Shown here: piece by piece, positions 1 to 8,556 of the stretch
Layout: every line of letters begins with the position of its first letter
How positions within the stretch are numbered: position 1 is the stretch's first letter
DNA from: an uncultured Bacteroidales bacterium
GTDB lineage: Bacteria; Bacteroidota; Bacteroidia; Bacteroidales; Paludibacteraceae
Direction of reading: 5' to 3'
Assembly (NCBI GenBank): GCA_902762355.1
Contig: CACWNR010000005.1
Coordinates: forward strand, 1-64,000
DNA: 64,000 bases
Notes under the pieces: generated by a model
The model's database searches: none
The model's input: only the letters and a program-made list of their open reading frames with translations
Told to the model about the DNA's origin: nothing
Program-made: the position numbers and the translations under genes

Positions 1-86
1 ATGGAAGCGATACCGTTAGCGTTCAGAGCGGCGAGAATCTGTTTCTCGCGGCGGTCTTGCGACTCAAATTTTACTTCACGAATCAT
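1..86 (-). CDS. GGGtGRT-family protein, N-terminal fragment
   Basis: Only the first 28 codons lie in the window; the gene runs off the left edge. The start ATG is preceded by a strong ribosome binding site (GGAGGAGA) and the peptide begins MIREVKFESQDRREKQILAA. This opening, directly downstream of a NifU-like scaffold gene with a 12-nt gap, matches the usual Bacteroidales pair of an Fe-S scaffold-like protein followed by a GGGtGRT protein. The assignment rests on gene order and the N-terminus; the defining GGGtGRT motif is outside the window. Its role is unknown; a link with Fe-S metabolism is inferred from the constant partnership. Confidence 0.6.
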   Translation of the reverse strand, partial: MIREVKFESQDRREKQILAALNANGIAS

Positions 87-98
87 AGTCTCTCCTCC

Positions 99-800
99 TT
101 AGTTTTTGCGTGGATCAATCGATTTAACTGCACCTTGCTCTTTGGTTGTGCGGCCGTACGTACCGGTAACGCTCTTCAGCGCTTCGTCTGCCGGAACACC
201 TTTCTTAATGGCGTCCATGAACTTGCCCATGTGCACGTACTCGTATCCGCAAACCTCATTGTCCTCATCGAGGAACTCCTTGGTGATGTAACCTTCGGTT
301 AACTGCAGGTAACGAACGCCTTTAGCCTTGGTCGAGTAGAGTGTACCGCACTGGCTAACGAGACCCTTACCGAGGTCTTCCAGACCTGCACCGATAGTCA
401 GACCGCCCTCCGAGAACGCACTCTGCGTACGACCGTAAACGATCTGCAGGAACAACTCGCGCATAGCGGTGTTGATAGCGTCGCAAACGAGGTCGGTGTT
501 GAGGGCTTCGAGAATCGTCTTGCCCGGCAGGATCTCAGCAGCCATAGCAGCCGAGTGCGTCATACCCGAGCAACCGATGGTCTCTACGAGTGCCTCCTCG
601 ATAATTCCGTCTTTTACGTTCAGACTCAGCTTGCAGCAACCCTGTTGCGGTGCACACCAGCCGATACCGTGCGTCATACCCGAGATGTCCTTGATCTCAG
701 TAGCCTTCACCCATTTGCCCTCTTCGGGAATCGGTGCCGGTCCGTGTTTCGGACCCTTCGCTACAACGCACATTTCTTGTACTTCTTTCGAATAAATCAT
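99..800 (-). CDS. NifU-like iron-sulfur cluster assembly scaffold protein
   Basis: A 233-residue cytoplasmic protein with the layout of the NifU_N/IscU-like family found beside GGGtGRT genes. Cysteines that could ligate a cluster are visible: C49 in GWCAPQQGCC, C55/C56, C77 in ETIGCSGMTH and C151 in LVSQCGT. The stretch EGGLTIGAG near residue 131 is typical of this subfamily, which is longer than classical IscU (about 130 residues). It is first in an operon with the GGGtGRT gene and has a sigma-ABfr promoter about 60 bp upstream. Building or carrying Fe-S clusters is family knowledge; the client proteins are unknown. Confidence 0.8.
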   Translation of the reverse strand: MIYSKEVQEMCVVAKGPKHGPAPIPEEGKWVKATEIKDISGMTHGIGWCAPQQGCCKLSLNVKDGIIEEALVETIGCSGMTHSAAMAAEILPGKTILEALNTDLVCDAINTAMRELFLQIVYGRTQSAFSEGGLTIGAGLEDLGKGLVSQCGTLYSTKAKGVRYLQLTEGYITKEFLDEDNEVCGYEYVHMGKFMDAIKKGVPADEALKSVTGTYGRTTKEQGAVKSIDPRKN

Positions 801-856
801 GTGTTTTAGTATTGTTTGTTGTTAATTATTTTTTATGTTTCACATAAATGACGGCG

Positions 857-888
857 CAAAATTACTACAAAAAAATCAAATATGCAAG
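857..888 (-). promoter_or_regulatory. Bacteroidota-type promoter of the NifU-like operon
   Basis: On the minus strand TTG is followed after 20 nt by TAATTTTG, the -33/-7 pair of the Bacteroidota primary sigma factor. The start point should fall near 850, giving a leader of about 50 nt. Confidence 0.7.
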
Positions 889-1019
889 ATTTTTTGAAAA
901 AAAATCAATAATGCTTGCATGATTTGATGTTTTTTTAGAAAATGTTGTTGTTTGCACGTTAGTGCGAACGTAATTTCGGGGGAATTGCGTAGCAAGGCGG
1001 AGTCCGAAGTTACATATTT

Positions 1020-2222
1020 TTATTCCCAGGGTAAAAATTCTGCCCCATCGTCTTTGTAAATCAACCGAATTGTATCGCAGACCCCTCGTGGATTTCTGAG
1101 CAGCGGCCTTGTCGAGTAGAAACACTCGCCGCTGATCTCAGGGATGGTGCGGTTGAGTTCCATCTGCCGGCCGATCTCGTTGCCTTGTCCCCAAGGCGTC
1201 TTTGGACTCGCGTTCTCCAACCGGTACGGCGCCATGCCGATATAGAGCTTACAATTCGTGCCCTTCACCTCATTCGCCCACCAATGCGCCAACACCTCGT
1301 AGTCCGCGACCTTTTTACCGATCTCCCAATACAACTGCGGCAGCACGTAGTCGATCCATCCGTTTTTAATCCATAGACGTATATCTGCGTACAAATCGTC
1401 ATAATTGGTGATACCGGCTTGGGTCGCGCTACCCGTACTGTCCACGCTCGCGTTCCGCCAAACGCCGAAAGGCGAGATGCCGAATTGCACCTCCGGCTTA
1501 CACTCTTTGATAGTCTCGCTGATGGCTTGAATCGCCAAATTAACATTATCCCTTCGCCAATCACGGATGTCCGTAAAACCGCGCGGATATTTGGCAAAAG
1601 TAGCCTCGTCAGGAAGAGCCTGTTTGCCTTGTGGATAAGGGTAGAAATAATCGTCCATATGAATGGCCTGAATATCAAAGCGATAGACGATATCTTGTAC
1701 TACAGTACAAATCCACTCTCTTGTTGCCTCCAAACCCGGGTCAAAATACCACTGTTTGGCGTAGCTCCAAAACCACTCGGGATGTTGCCGGAAAATATGA
1801 TTCGGGGCAATGATAGACGTGTCTGTTTTGGCCAAATTGACGCGATACGGATTGAGCCATACATGCACTTCCATATTCCGTTTATGCGCCTCCTCTATCG
1901 TCCATTCCAGCGGATCATAGGTGAGGGCTGCTCCTTGCGTGCCCATCAACCAATGACTCGTTGGCTCGTATTCGCTGTAATAAAGGGCGTCAGCCGTAGG
2001 CCGTACCTGAAAAATGATCGCGTTAATCCCCAAACTCTCCAGCGAATCCAGTATCCACGTCATCTCCTCTTTTTGCAGCGAGTCATTGCCCACCGCCGCC
2101 GGCGTCGGCCAATCGATATTCGCCACCGTCGCAATCCATGCCCCTCTAAACGCAATCTTGGCATATGCCGAGAGCGTCGCTAAAAGTAACAATAATATGA
2201 CTAGTTTACGCAATTTGGCCAT
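1020..2222 (-). CDS. Secreted GHL10 (DUF187) glycoside hydrolase, DigH/YddW-like
   Basis: A 400-residue protein with a signal peptide (residues 1-21, hydrophobic LVILLLLLATLSAYA) followed at once by the family hallmark RGAWIATVANIDWP. Other GHL10 signatures are INAIIFQVRP, VHVWLNPYRVN, the acidic IHMDDYFYPYP near residue 190 that probably holds catalytic carboxylates, and FGISPFGVWRN. The E. coli relative DigH cleaves denuded peptidoglycan glycan strands, so a role in cell-wall turnover in the periplasm is likely but inferred. The start overlaps the end of recF by 17 nt, suggesting translational coupling. About 220 bp downstream are empty apart from the next promoter. Confidence 0.85.
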   Translation of the reverse strand: MAKLRKLVILLLLLATLSAYAKIAFRGAWIATVANIDWPTPAAVGNDSLQKEEMTWILDSLESLGINAIIFQVRPTADALYYSEYEPTSHWLMGTQGAALTYDPLEWTIEEAHKRNMEVHVWLNPYRVNLAKTDTSIIAPNHIFRQHPEWFWSYAKQWYFDPGLEATREWICTVVQDIVYRFDIQAIHMDDYFYPYPQGKQALPDEATFAKYPRGFTDIRDWRRDNVNLAIQAISETIKECKPEVQFGISPFGVWRNASVDSTGSATQAGITNYDDLYADIRLWIKNGWIDYVLPQLYWEIGKKVADYEVLAHWWANEVKGTNCKLYIGMAPYRLENASPKTPWGQGNEIGRQMELNRTIPEISGECFYSTRPLLRNPRGVCDTIRLIYKDDGAEFLPWE

Positions 2223-3285
2223 TCTCTACATGGAATATCTTCGCATCTGCGCCGGGCTGGATGATGTCGCTCAGGTGTTGCCGGTCGGTGTCGGTGATGA
2301 AGATCTGGCCGAATTGTTCGCCTTGCACCATCGCAACAATACGCTCCACACGTTCGCTGTCGAGTCGGTCGAAGATATCGTCCAACAACAGGATCGGTGC
2401 CTCGCCCGTGCTATCAGCTAAGTACAAAGCCTGTGCCAATTTCATCGCCAGCACAAAAGTGCGCTGCTGTCCTTGGCTGCCCACTTGCTTCAACGGCCAC
2501 TCGCCCAACCGCATATCGAGGTCATCTTTGTGAGGACCTTGACTCGTCCAACCGAGTATCAAATCCCGTTGACGTGTCTTGATGTACGCTTCGCGTAACT
2601 CACGATTTTGCAGTTGGCTTATATATTTTAGCGCAGGTATTTCGGCGGAACCGCTGATGACCTTGTAGACTTCCTGAAAATACGGCTCAAACTCCGTAAA
2701 GAAATTCGTCCTTGCCTTGAAAATATACTCCGCCGGTTCCACCATCTGCCATTCCAAAACCTCCAACAAATCATCGGGAGGGGTGGGGGCATCGGCATAT
2801 TGTTTCAATAAGGCATTTCGTTGCTTCAATAGCGCATTATAATTCGCCAAACAATCCAGATATTTTCGATTCCTTTGTCCGATGACTACGTCCATAAATC
2901 GCCTTCTCTCATCCGACCCCTCTTCTATCAACTGATGATCGGCAGGACAGACCATTACAAGGGGTATCAACCCGATATGATCCAACAACCGCGGATAGTC
3001 CTTTTTGTCCTTCCGGAACTGCTTCTTGACGCCCCTTCTCAACCCGCAAGAGATGGTGAAATCATCATACACCCCTTGTACCATTGCCATCTCCTCGCCA
3101 TGCGTAATGTTCAAGGAATCCTGACTCGTATAAGCGGACTTCGTAAAACTTAGCAAGTATATTGCATCCAGCACATTCGTTTTTCCCTGCCCGTTGAGTC
3201 CCACGAAGCAATTGAGCTTGGCACTAAACTCCAAACTTGCCTCGCGGATATTGCGATAATTCAGTATGTTCAGCGACTTAAGCAT
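2206..3285 (-). CDS. recF: DNA replication and repair protein RecF
   Basis: A 359-residue SMC-like ATPase that with RecO and RecR loads RecA at single-strand gaps. Visible motifs: Walker A GLNGQGKTN at residues 29-37, the adjoining VLDAIYLLSFTKSAY, the family-typical VMVCPADHQLIEEGSDERRR, the signature-like GSQGQQRTFVLAMKLAQA, and Walker B PILLLDDIFDRLD. Length is normal for the family. It overlaps the upstream response regulator gene by 8 nt and the downstream GHL10 gene by 17 nt, so the three are probably co-transcribed. This is not the common dnaA-dnaN-recF order. Confidence 0.96.
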   Translation of the reverse strand: MLKSLNILNYRNIREASLEFSAKLNCFVGLNGQGKTNVLDAIYLLSFTKSAYTSQDSLNITHGEEMAMVQGVYDDFTISCGLRRGVKKQFRKDKKDYPRLLDHIGLIPLVMVCPADHQLIEEGSDERRRFMDVVIGQRNRKYLDCLANYNALLKQRNALLKQYADAPTPPDDLLEVLEWQMVEPAEYIFKARTNFFTEFEPYFQEVYKVISGSAEIPALKYISQLQNRELREAYIKTRQRDLILGWTSQGPHKDDLDMRLGEWPLKQVGSQGQQRTFVLAMKLAQALYLADSTGEAPILLLDDIFDRLDSERVERIVAMVQGEQFGQIFITDTDRQHLSDIIQPGADAKIFHVENGQIA

Positions 3286-4453
3286 AAGCCTCTACGTCTT
3301 CAGCTGTTATCTTGCTTCCAGCCAAAATAATCAACCGCTCTACCACATTGCGCAATTGCCGTATATTTCCCGTCCATTGTTTGTCTTGCAGCGCCTTAAT
3401 CGCCCCAGCATCGAAGGTCTTCACGGCGATACCCTGCTCGCCGCATATCTGTTCTGCGAAATGCGCCACGAGCAGCGGAATATCTTCGATTCGGTCATTC
3501 AGCGCCGGAACATGAATAGGTATCACATTCAGACGATGGAACAGGTCTTCGCGGAAGTTACCCTCCGCAATCTCTTTGGCGAGGTCTTTGTTGGTTGCAG
3601 CCAGCACGCGCACATTCACTTTGATGGCTTTGTCTGAACCCACACGCGTGATCTCGCTCTCCTGTAATGCCCGCAGCACTTTGGTCTGCGCCGCCAGACT
3701 CATGTCACCTATCTCGTCCAGGAATAACGTGCCGCCATCCGCTTGCTCGAACTTGCCCGCTCTATCCTTTACCGCACCGGTGAACGAACCTTTCATATGA
3801 CCGAACAACTCGCTCTCGATCAACTCGCTCGGTATCGCCGCGCAGTTGACCTCTACCATCGGACCATTCGCGCGGGCGGAGTTCTCGTGGATCAGGTGCG
3901 CAATCACCTCTTTGCCGGTTCCGTTCTGGCCGGTGATAAGCACGCGTGCCTCCGTGGGCGCAACCTTATTGATAATATCGCGTACGCGCATAATAGCCGC
4001 ACTCTCACCCACCATCGTGGCGCCTTTGGCAACCACCTTCTTGCGCAACTGTTTGGTCTCCTGTTTGAGGGTCTTCGACTCCAACGCATTCTTCGTTGTG
4101 ATAAGGATGCGGTTCAAATCTAACGGTTTAAGCAGAAAATCATACGCACCCATCTTTAGCGCCTGTACTGCTGTTTCCACGTCCCCATGACCGCTAATCA
4201 TCACAACCGGACATTCACCATTCGCATCATTGGCATCATTCTCATCATTCTTGAGTTTTGCCAAAAACTCCAATCCATCCATCTCCGGCATTTTGATGTC
4301 CGAGAAGATTAGATCGTACGCCTTGGCCTGAGCCATTTCGAGACCTTGCTTGCCGTTCTCTGCTACATCTACTTCATGCCCCTCATCGGCCAAAATCTCA
4401 CGTAAGGTGTTCCGAATACCGCGTTCGTCGTCTATAATAAGTAGTTTTGCCAT
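3278..4453 (-). CDS. Sigma-54-activator-type response regulator lacking the HTH domain
   Basis: A 391-residue cytoplasmic protein. Residues 1-120 form a receiver domain (acidic pair D8/D9, phospho-acceptor D52 in FSDIKMP, K109). A low-complexity patch rich in N and D lies at residues 69-78. From about 145 follows an AAA+ domain with Walker A GQNGTGKE (175-182), the sigma-54 loop as GSFTGA (222-227) instead of GAFTGA, and Walker B GGTLFLDEIGD. The chain stops at LAGSKITAEDVEAYA, right after the AAA+ lid, where NtrC-type proteins carry a Fis-like DNA-binding helix-turn-helix. I chose the internal ATG because the promoter -7 box lies just upstream of it. It may act without specific DNA binding. 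Confidence 0.88.
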   Translation of the reverse strand: MAKLLIIDDERGIRNTLREILADEGHEVDVAENGKQGLEMAQAKAYDLIFSDIKMPEMDGLEFLAKLKNDENDANDANGECPVVMISGHGDVETAVQALKMGAYDFLLKPLDLNRILITTKNALESKTLKQETKQLRKKVVAKGATMVGESAAIMRVRDIINKVAPTEARVLITGQNGTGKEVIAHLIHENSARANGPMVEVNCAAIPSELIESELFGHMKGSFTGAVKDRAGKFEQADGGTLFLDEIGDMSLAAQTKVLRALQESEITRVGSDKAIKVNVRVLAATNKDLAKEIAEGNFREDLFHRLNVIPIHVPALNDRIEDIPLLVAHFAEQICGEQGIAVKTFDAGAIKALQDKQWTGNIRQLRNVVERLIILAGSKITAEDVEAYA

Positions 4454-4471
4454 ATAAAACAAATTTGGGTG

Positions 4472-4502
4472 CAAAATTACTACAAATTTTTTAAATTTGC
4501 AA
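4472..4502 (-). promoter_or_regulatory. Promoter of the response regulator-recF-GHL10 operon
   Basis: Minus-strand TTG, 20-nt spacer, TAATTTTG. The start of transcription would be about 10 nt before the chosen ATG, so the leader is very short. Confidence 0.7.
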
Positions 4503-4537
4503 GAAAAAGATAAATTTTGTAAAAAAATGCTTTTTTA

Positions 4538-4604
4538 TTTGGTCATGTCAAAAAAAATGCCTACCTTTGCAGCGAAAACGTGAGTATCGTAACATATTAT
4601 GTTA
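4538..4604 (+). promoter_or_regulatory. Promoter and palindrome before the secreted-protein trio
   Basis: TTTG (4538-4541), 20-nt spacer, TACCTTTG (4562-4569). About 20 nt into the transcript lies a 15-bp palindrome, TAACATA-T-TATGTTA (4590-4604), which could be an operator or a small hairpin. The leader to the first ATG is about 80 nt and very AT-rich. Confidence 0.65.
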
Positions 4605-4654
4605 TACAACATATTTTAATTAACAAAATTCATTTAATTTAAAAATTTAAAATC

Positions 4655-5518
4655 ATGAAGAAATTTATCTCATTAGTGGCAGTTGCTCTGTTCACACTGC
4701 CGATTTTTGCCGAAGACGTAGTAGTCGTTCTTGACTCTATTGATTTCCGCAATGATGAAATCGTTATCAAACAAGGTGCAGCAAGCCCCGGCGACTCTGT
4801 GCTCGCAGTTAAAGAGGGTGTGACCATTGGTATTGACAAAGGTCAAAATAAAGGTTTCTGCTTAACCGCATTTGCTCATTCTAGTGTAACAATTTCTGCT
4901 ACTCAGAATATTAAGCAATTGAATTTTGAGTTTGGTCAAGCAGGTGGTTCTGCTAAAGATGGTGGCTTGGATGCTCAAATTGCTGTAGGTGCAACCGAAT
5001 GGACGGCTGTTGACCTCCCATCGCAGGCTCGTTTTGCTAAAATTACCATTACTCTTGGTGAAGGTAAGGGCGAGGGAACGACGCTGGATACCGTTACGGT
5101 AGCTGAGGCTGTTGCAATCGGTATGGCTTTGGAGGACAACGCGAAAACAACTGTGGACTATGTAGTAAAAGGTCACGTAGTTCAGGCTTACAATCCGAAT
5201 GAAGGATATACCGACCAAACTTGGTTCATGGCTGACGAGGCAGGTGCTTTCGGCGAGTTCGAGGCTTTCCGTTGTACTCCGGACTATCTGGTTGAGACAG
5301 GTGATTATGTATTTGTGAAGGGTAAAATCCAGAAGTTTGTAAAGGACGACAAGACTCAGATTGAGATCGGTAATGGTACCGCAACTCACGGTGAAGTACC
5401 GCAAGGCATCGAGAACGTTGTTCTGACCGAGAAGGCTAACAAAGTCATGGTTGACGGTGTTATGTACATCGTTCGTGACGGTAAGATGTTTGACGTTCGC
5501 GGCGCACAAGTTCGCTAA
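4655..5518 (+). CDS. Secreted OB-fold-like protein with C-terminal sorting-like motif
   Basis: A 287-residue exported protein with a clear signal peptide (MKKFISLVAVALFTLPIFA). Residues 20-145 look like a beta-sandwich. Residues 150-245 (VAEAVAIGMALEDN, VDYVVKGHVV, TWFMADEAG, GDYVFVKGKIQKF) resemble the OB-fold-like domain common in secreted Bacteroidales proteins, here without an attached enzyme. It ends with the motif shared by eight proteins in the window (DGVMYIVRDGKMFDVRGAQV plus a terminal R). It is first in a likely operon with two endonuclease I paralogues, separated from them by a terminator-like hairpin. Function unknown; ligand or surface binding is an inference from the fold. Confidence 0.7.
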   Translation: MKKFISLVAVALFTLPIFAEDVVVVLDSIDFRNDEIVIKQGAASPGDSVLAVKEGVTIGIDKGQNKGFCLTAFAHSSVTISATQNIKQLNFEFGQAGGSAKDGGLDAQIAVGATEWTAVDLPSQARFAKITITLGEGKGEGTTLDTVTVAEAVAIGMALEDNAKTTVDYVVKGHVVQAYNPNEGYTDQTWFMADEAGAFGEFEAFRCTPDYLVETGDYVFVKGKIQKFVKDDKTQIEIGNGTATHGEVPQGIENVVLTEKANKVMVDGVMYIVRDGKMFDVRGAQVR

Positions 5519-5534
5519 TTGACACATGTCTATA

Positions 5535-5570
5535 CAAAAAGGGGAGCGCGCAATGCGTTCCCCCTTTTTG
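5535..5570 (+). terminator. Intercistronic hairpin, leaky terminator or processing site
   Basis: CAAAAAGGGG (5535-5544) pairs with CCCCTTTTTG (5561-5570), with an inner CGC/GCG helix. The paired T-run makes it terminator-like. No canonical promoter follows before the next gene, so read-through is probably needed for the endonuclease genes. Confidence 0.65.
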
Positions 5571-5588
5571 ACCCCCAAAATAAGTACC

Positions 5589-6635
5589 ATGAAAAAAACA
5601 TTGATTTCTCTTCTCGCGCTACTTCTTGTCGCGCAAATCAGCCGGGCAATCGATCAATCGTATTATGTTACGATAGATAATACGCAGGGAACGATGCTTC
5701 GCGACAATCTGTATAGTATTACGATTGCCGGTCCTCAAAATATGTCCTATAAAAAATTGTGGGAGGCTTATAAGACGACAGACGTGTATCCCGCAGACTC
5801 TGCTGTAAAAGCTGGCAAAATATGGGACATGTATTCCAATGTACTCTACACACCAGGGTTAGGTCAATGTGGTACTTATTCCGATGTGGGTTCTTGTTAT
5901 AATAGAGAACACTCATTACCGAAGAGTTGGTTTGATGAAGGCCAACCCGCTTATTACGATATGGGACATATCGTTCCAACGGATGGTTATGTGAATAATC
6001 AGCGAAGCAATTATATATTTGGAGAATGTGCCAATGGTACGAGACTCGTGAATGGTAAATATCATGGTAAAGGTAAATTGGGAGCTTCTACTTTTGCGGG
6101 CTTTTCGATCTCCGATCCTGTGTTTGAACCGGACGACGAGTACAAGGGCGACTTCGCCCGCATGTACATGTACATGATCGTGCGCTATAAAAAAGGAAAC
6201 AAAGATGGCATCACGTTCACGTCTGGCCATGGAAGCGATATGTTTAATAGTTCGGACACCAACTTCGGCTTTACGAACTATTCGGTAGCCTTGCTGATGA
6301 AATGGCATAGATTGGATCCTGTTTCTGTTAAAGAGATAAATCGTAATAACGGAATGCAAAAAGTACAGGGCAATCGCAATCCGTTCATTGACTATCCTAT
6401 TTTGGCAGAGTACCTTTGGGGAACGAAAGCGAATGACATCTTCTTGTTTGTTAACGCTGTCGCTTCTTTTGATCCGGCCTTTATTCCCGGTGTGAGTGAT
6501 GGAGCGGCTAGTCAGGAAGAAGCACTTGAAGAGATACCTGTTTCCCGCGCGGCGCAAATCATCATCGAAAATGGTCAACTCCTTATTCTTCGCGAAGGAG
6601 CGGTATATTCCGTCACCGGCGCACGGATCAGATAA
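5589..6635 (+). CDS. Secreted endonuclease I family nuclease with C-terminal motif
   Basis: A 348-residue exported nuclease of the EndA/Vvn/endonuclease I family (His-Me finger, Mg-dependent, nonspecific DNA and RNA cleavage). The start chosen is the ATG before a signal peptide (MKKTLISLLALLLVAQISRA). Family signatures are VYPADS...KAGKIWDMY (67-82), NREHSLPKSW (105-114), and the catalytic MGHIVPTDG with H127 followed by NNQRSNYIFGE. KGDFARMYMYM and NGMQKVQGNRNPFIDYP are also typical. The last residues carry the shared motif ENGQLLILREGAVYSVTGAR and end IR. A larger paralogue follows 32 nt downstream. Likely role: extracellular nucleic-acid scavenging, inferred. Confidence 0.88.
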   Translation: MKKTLISLLALLLVAQISRAIDQSYYVTIDNTQGTMLRDNLYSITIAGPQNMSYKKLWEAYKTTDVYPADSAVKAGKIWDMYSNVLYTPGLGQCGTYSDVGSCYNREHSLPKSWFDEGQPAYYDMGHIVPTDGYVNNQRSNYIFGECANGTRLVNGKYHGKGKLGASTFAGFSISDPVFEPDDEYKGDFARMYMYMIVRYKKGNKDGITFTSGHGSDMFNSSDTNFGFTNYSVALLMKWHRLDPVSVKEINRNNGMQKVQGNRNPFIDYPILAEYLWGTKANDIFLFVNAVASFDPAFIPGVSDGAASQEEALEEIPVSRAAQIIIENGQLLILREGAVYSVTGARIR

Positions 6636-6667
6636 GGCTTTTGGACTATTCCAATAAAGAAAATATC

Positions 6668-8455
6668 ATGAAAAAAACAATTATTTCTTTCTTCGCGCTG
6701 CTTCTTGCCGCGCAATTCACTTGGGCTGCTGCGGTTACTCCCCCTGCAGACATCCCTGCTTATTGGGCTTCTGCAAATGGTAATTCCGGCGTGTCCTTGT
6801 GGTCGGCTATCGGAACTCAAACTCGAGTGGGATTTGGTACGCTTGGTTATAATGGCCTTTGGTCTGCGTACCAGAAGACCGATGTCTATCCTGCGGATTC
6901 ACTAGGTAAAGCCGGTAAAATATGGGATATGTACGGTGAGTGTGACTTTACGTATGAAACGGATGAGTGCCACGGAGACGGCTATCAGAATGAATGTGAT
7001 TGCTATAATCGTGAACACTCAATTCCGAAATCATGGTTCGGAGGTGGCACATCCGGTATAGGTTGCGATATCTTCCATTTGGTGCCTACCGACGGTAAGA
7101 TTAACGGTACTCGCTCCAACGATGAGTTCGGTGAGGTAGCCGGCGCAAAGAACTATTATGGCAACGGTACCGGTTCTGCCGGGTCTTGGTCAACCGATCG
7201 TCCTACCATCGCTTCCACTGCCGGTGAAGTCATTCAAGGATCCGGTAAAGTTTTTGAACCTAAAGATCAGTACAAAGGAGATTTTGCACGCGGATATATG
7301 GGAACGATCATCAAATGGCAGCTGGCTGGTATGACAACTGGTAATGACTTTTTTACCGGTAGCTATACGCCTGCCGGTTATTTTGGTTTTACCAAGAAAG
7401 CTGTTGTCTTAATGATGAAATGGCATCGCGAGGATCCTGTTTCGCAGAAAGAGATCGACCGTAACAACGGTATTCAGGAGACCCAAGGCAACCGCAATCC
7501 CTTTATCGACTACCCATACCTGGCAGAGTTTATTTGGGGTGAACATGCCGGTGAGATAGTCGATATGTCGCTCTTGATGCCTTCAACCGATCCGAACTTT
7601 ATTCCGGGAGTGAGCAACGGTTGGCGCGGCGGCGATACGCCTCCGACACCTCCGACTCCGGTCACCAAATACGGTGTTACCTGGTCGGCAAACGGCATAG
7701 AAACATCGGTAGATTCTGTTGCCGAGAACAGTAAGATTTCCGTTTTGCCTGCTACACCGGTTAGCTGCTCGTCTGAGAGCCCTATCTTCATGGGTTGGAC
7801 TACCGCTCCGATCAGTGGCACAACGGACAACGCACCTGCTGTGCTTTATACCAAACCGGCTGACTTCCCGGCAGTTGTCGAAGACGTTACCTACTATGCC
7901 GTCTTTGCACATGCCGAAATAGTCGAGTATGGCCCGCAGTTAGGAGAGGTGACCTTTACATTTACCACGACGGTAACAACGGTCGAGGACGACGGTGTGA
8001 TAGTTACCTTTGCCCAAGGAACCAATACTAATAATGCTCCGAAATACTATGAATCTGGTGCTTCCCTGCGTTGTTACGGAGGTAATACCATTACCGTCAC
8101 GGCCGATGGTATCACGAAAGTTGTATTTGCGTTTGGCACAGGTGGTAATTCCAATGCGATCTTAGCGAATGTCGGTACGTTCGAAACGGATACGTGGACA
8201 GGCAATGCCGATGAAGTTATCTTCACAATCGATGGTTCTAGTGGACACCGCCGTTTCACCGGTATGACCGTTACACGTAATGGTTCCGGCGAAGGCACTA
8301 TATACAGCCGCTATATTACTGCTTGTCAAGATCCGACGGAGGTGGTAGAGATACGCATCCCTGATGCGTCGGCGCAAAAGATCTTTATAGGAGGACAAAT
8401 CTATATCCTCCGTGAAGGAGCCGTTTATACCCTTACCGGATCGCGCGTCAAATAG
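6668..8455 (+). CDS. Secreted multidomain endonuclease I with C-terminal motif
   Basis: A 595-residue paralogue of the preceding nuclease. Signal peptide at 1-20, then the endonuclease I domain with VYPADS/KAGKIWDMY, NREHSIPKSW (about 114-123) and the catalytic FHLVPTDGKINGTRS with H137. It has extra cysteines (C92, C101, C110, C112) missing from its sister. A proline/threonine linker (TPPTPPTPV) leads to a B-repeat-like domain (about 345-425, containing FMGWTTAPI and VTYYAVFAHAE), then a beta-sandwich rich in T and V (about 430-545), and the shared C-terminal motif GGQIYILREGAVYTLTGSR ending VK. A probable tandem duplication followed by domain gain. The start was chosen for the signal peptide. 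Confidence 0.88.
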   Translation: MKKTIISFFALLLAAQFTWAAAVTPPADIPAYWASANGNSGVSLWSAIGTQTRVGFGTLGYNGLWSAYQKTDVYPADSLGKAGKIWDMYGECDFTYETDECHGDGYQNECDCYNREHSIPKSWFGGGTSGIGCDIFHLVPTDGKINGTRSNDEFGEVAGAKNYYGNGTGSAGSWSTDRPTIASTAGEVIQGSGKVFEPKDQYKGDFARGYMGTIIKWQLAGMTTGNDFFTGSYTPAGYFGFTKKAVVLMMKWHREDPVSQKEIDRNNGIQETQGNRNPFIDYPYLAEFIWGEHAGEIVDMSLLMPSTDPNFIPGVSNGWRGGDTPPTPPTPVTKYGVTWSANGIETSVDSVAENSKISVLPATPVSCSSESPIFMGWTTAPISGTTDNAPAVLYTKPADFPAVVEDVTYYAVFAHAEIVEYGPQLGEVTFTFTTTVTTVEDDGVIVTFAQGTNTNNAPKYYESGASLRCYGGNTITVTADGITKVVFAFGTGGNSNAILANVGTFETDTWTGNADEVIFTIDGSSGHRRFTGMTVTRNGSGEGTIYSRYITACQDPTEVVEIRIPDASAQKIFIGGQIYILREGAVYTLTGSRVK

Positions 8456-8480
8456 TCGAATTTTGACAACTTTGGTTTAC

Positions 8481-8516
8481 AAGGAAACTTTTTCAGTGCA
8501 AAAAGTTTCCTTTTTT
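8481..8516 (+). terminator. Rho-independent terminator of the secreted-protein operon
   Basis: A perfect 13-bp stem AAGGAAACTTTTT / AAAAAGTTTCCTT with a 6-nt loop (CAGTGC), followed by a run of T. It ends the operon just before the tetR promoter. Confidence 0.9.
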
Positions 8517-8517
8517 C

Positions 8518-8548
8518 TTGCATATATCATTTTTTTGTTGTACCTTTG
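8518..8548 (+). promoter_or_regulatory. Promoter of the tetR-efflux operon
   Basis: TTG (8518-8520), 20-nt spacer, TACCTTTG (8541-8548). It overlaps the terminator tail of the preceding operon. Predicted transcription start is near 8555. Confidence 0.75.
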
Positions 8549-8556
8549 CAGCCGTT

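Noticed and set aside
99-809. Plus-strand frames opposite the NifU-like gene
   Set aside because: They mirror the real gene on the other strand and lack start signals; the same holds for the many antisense frames along dnaJ, ruvB and the efflux genes.
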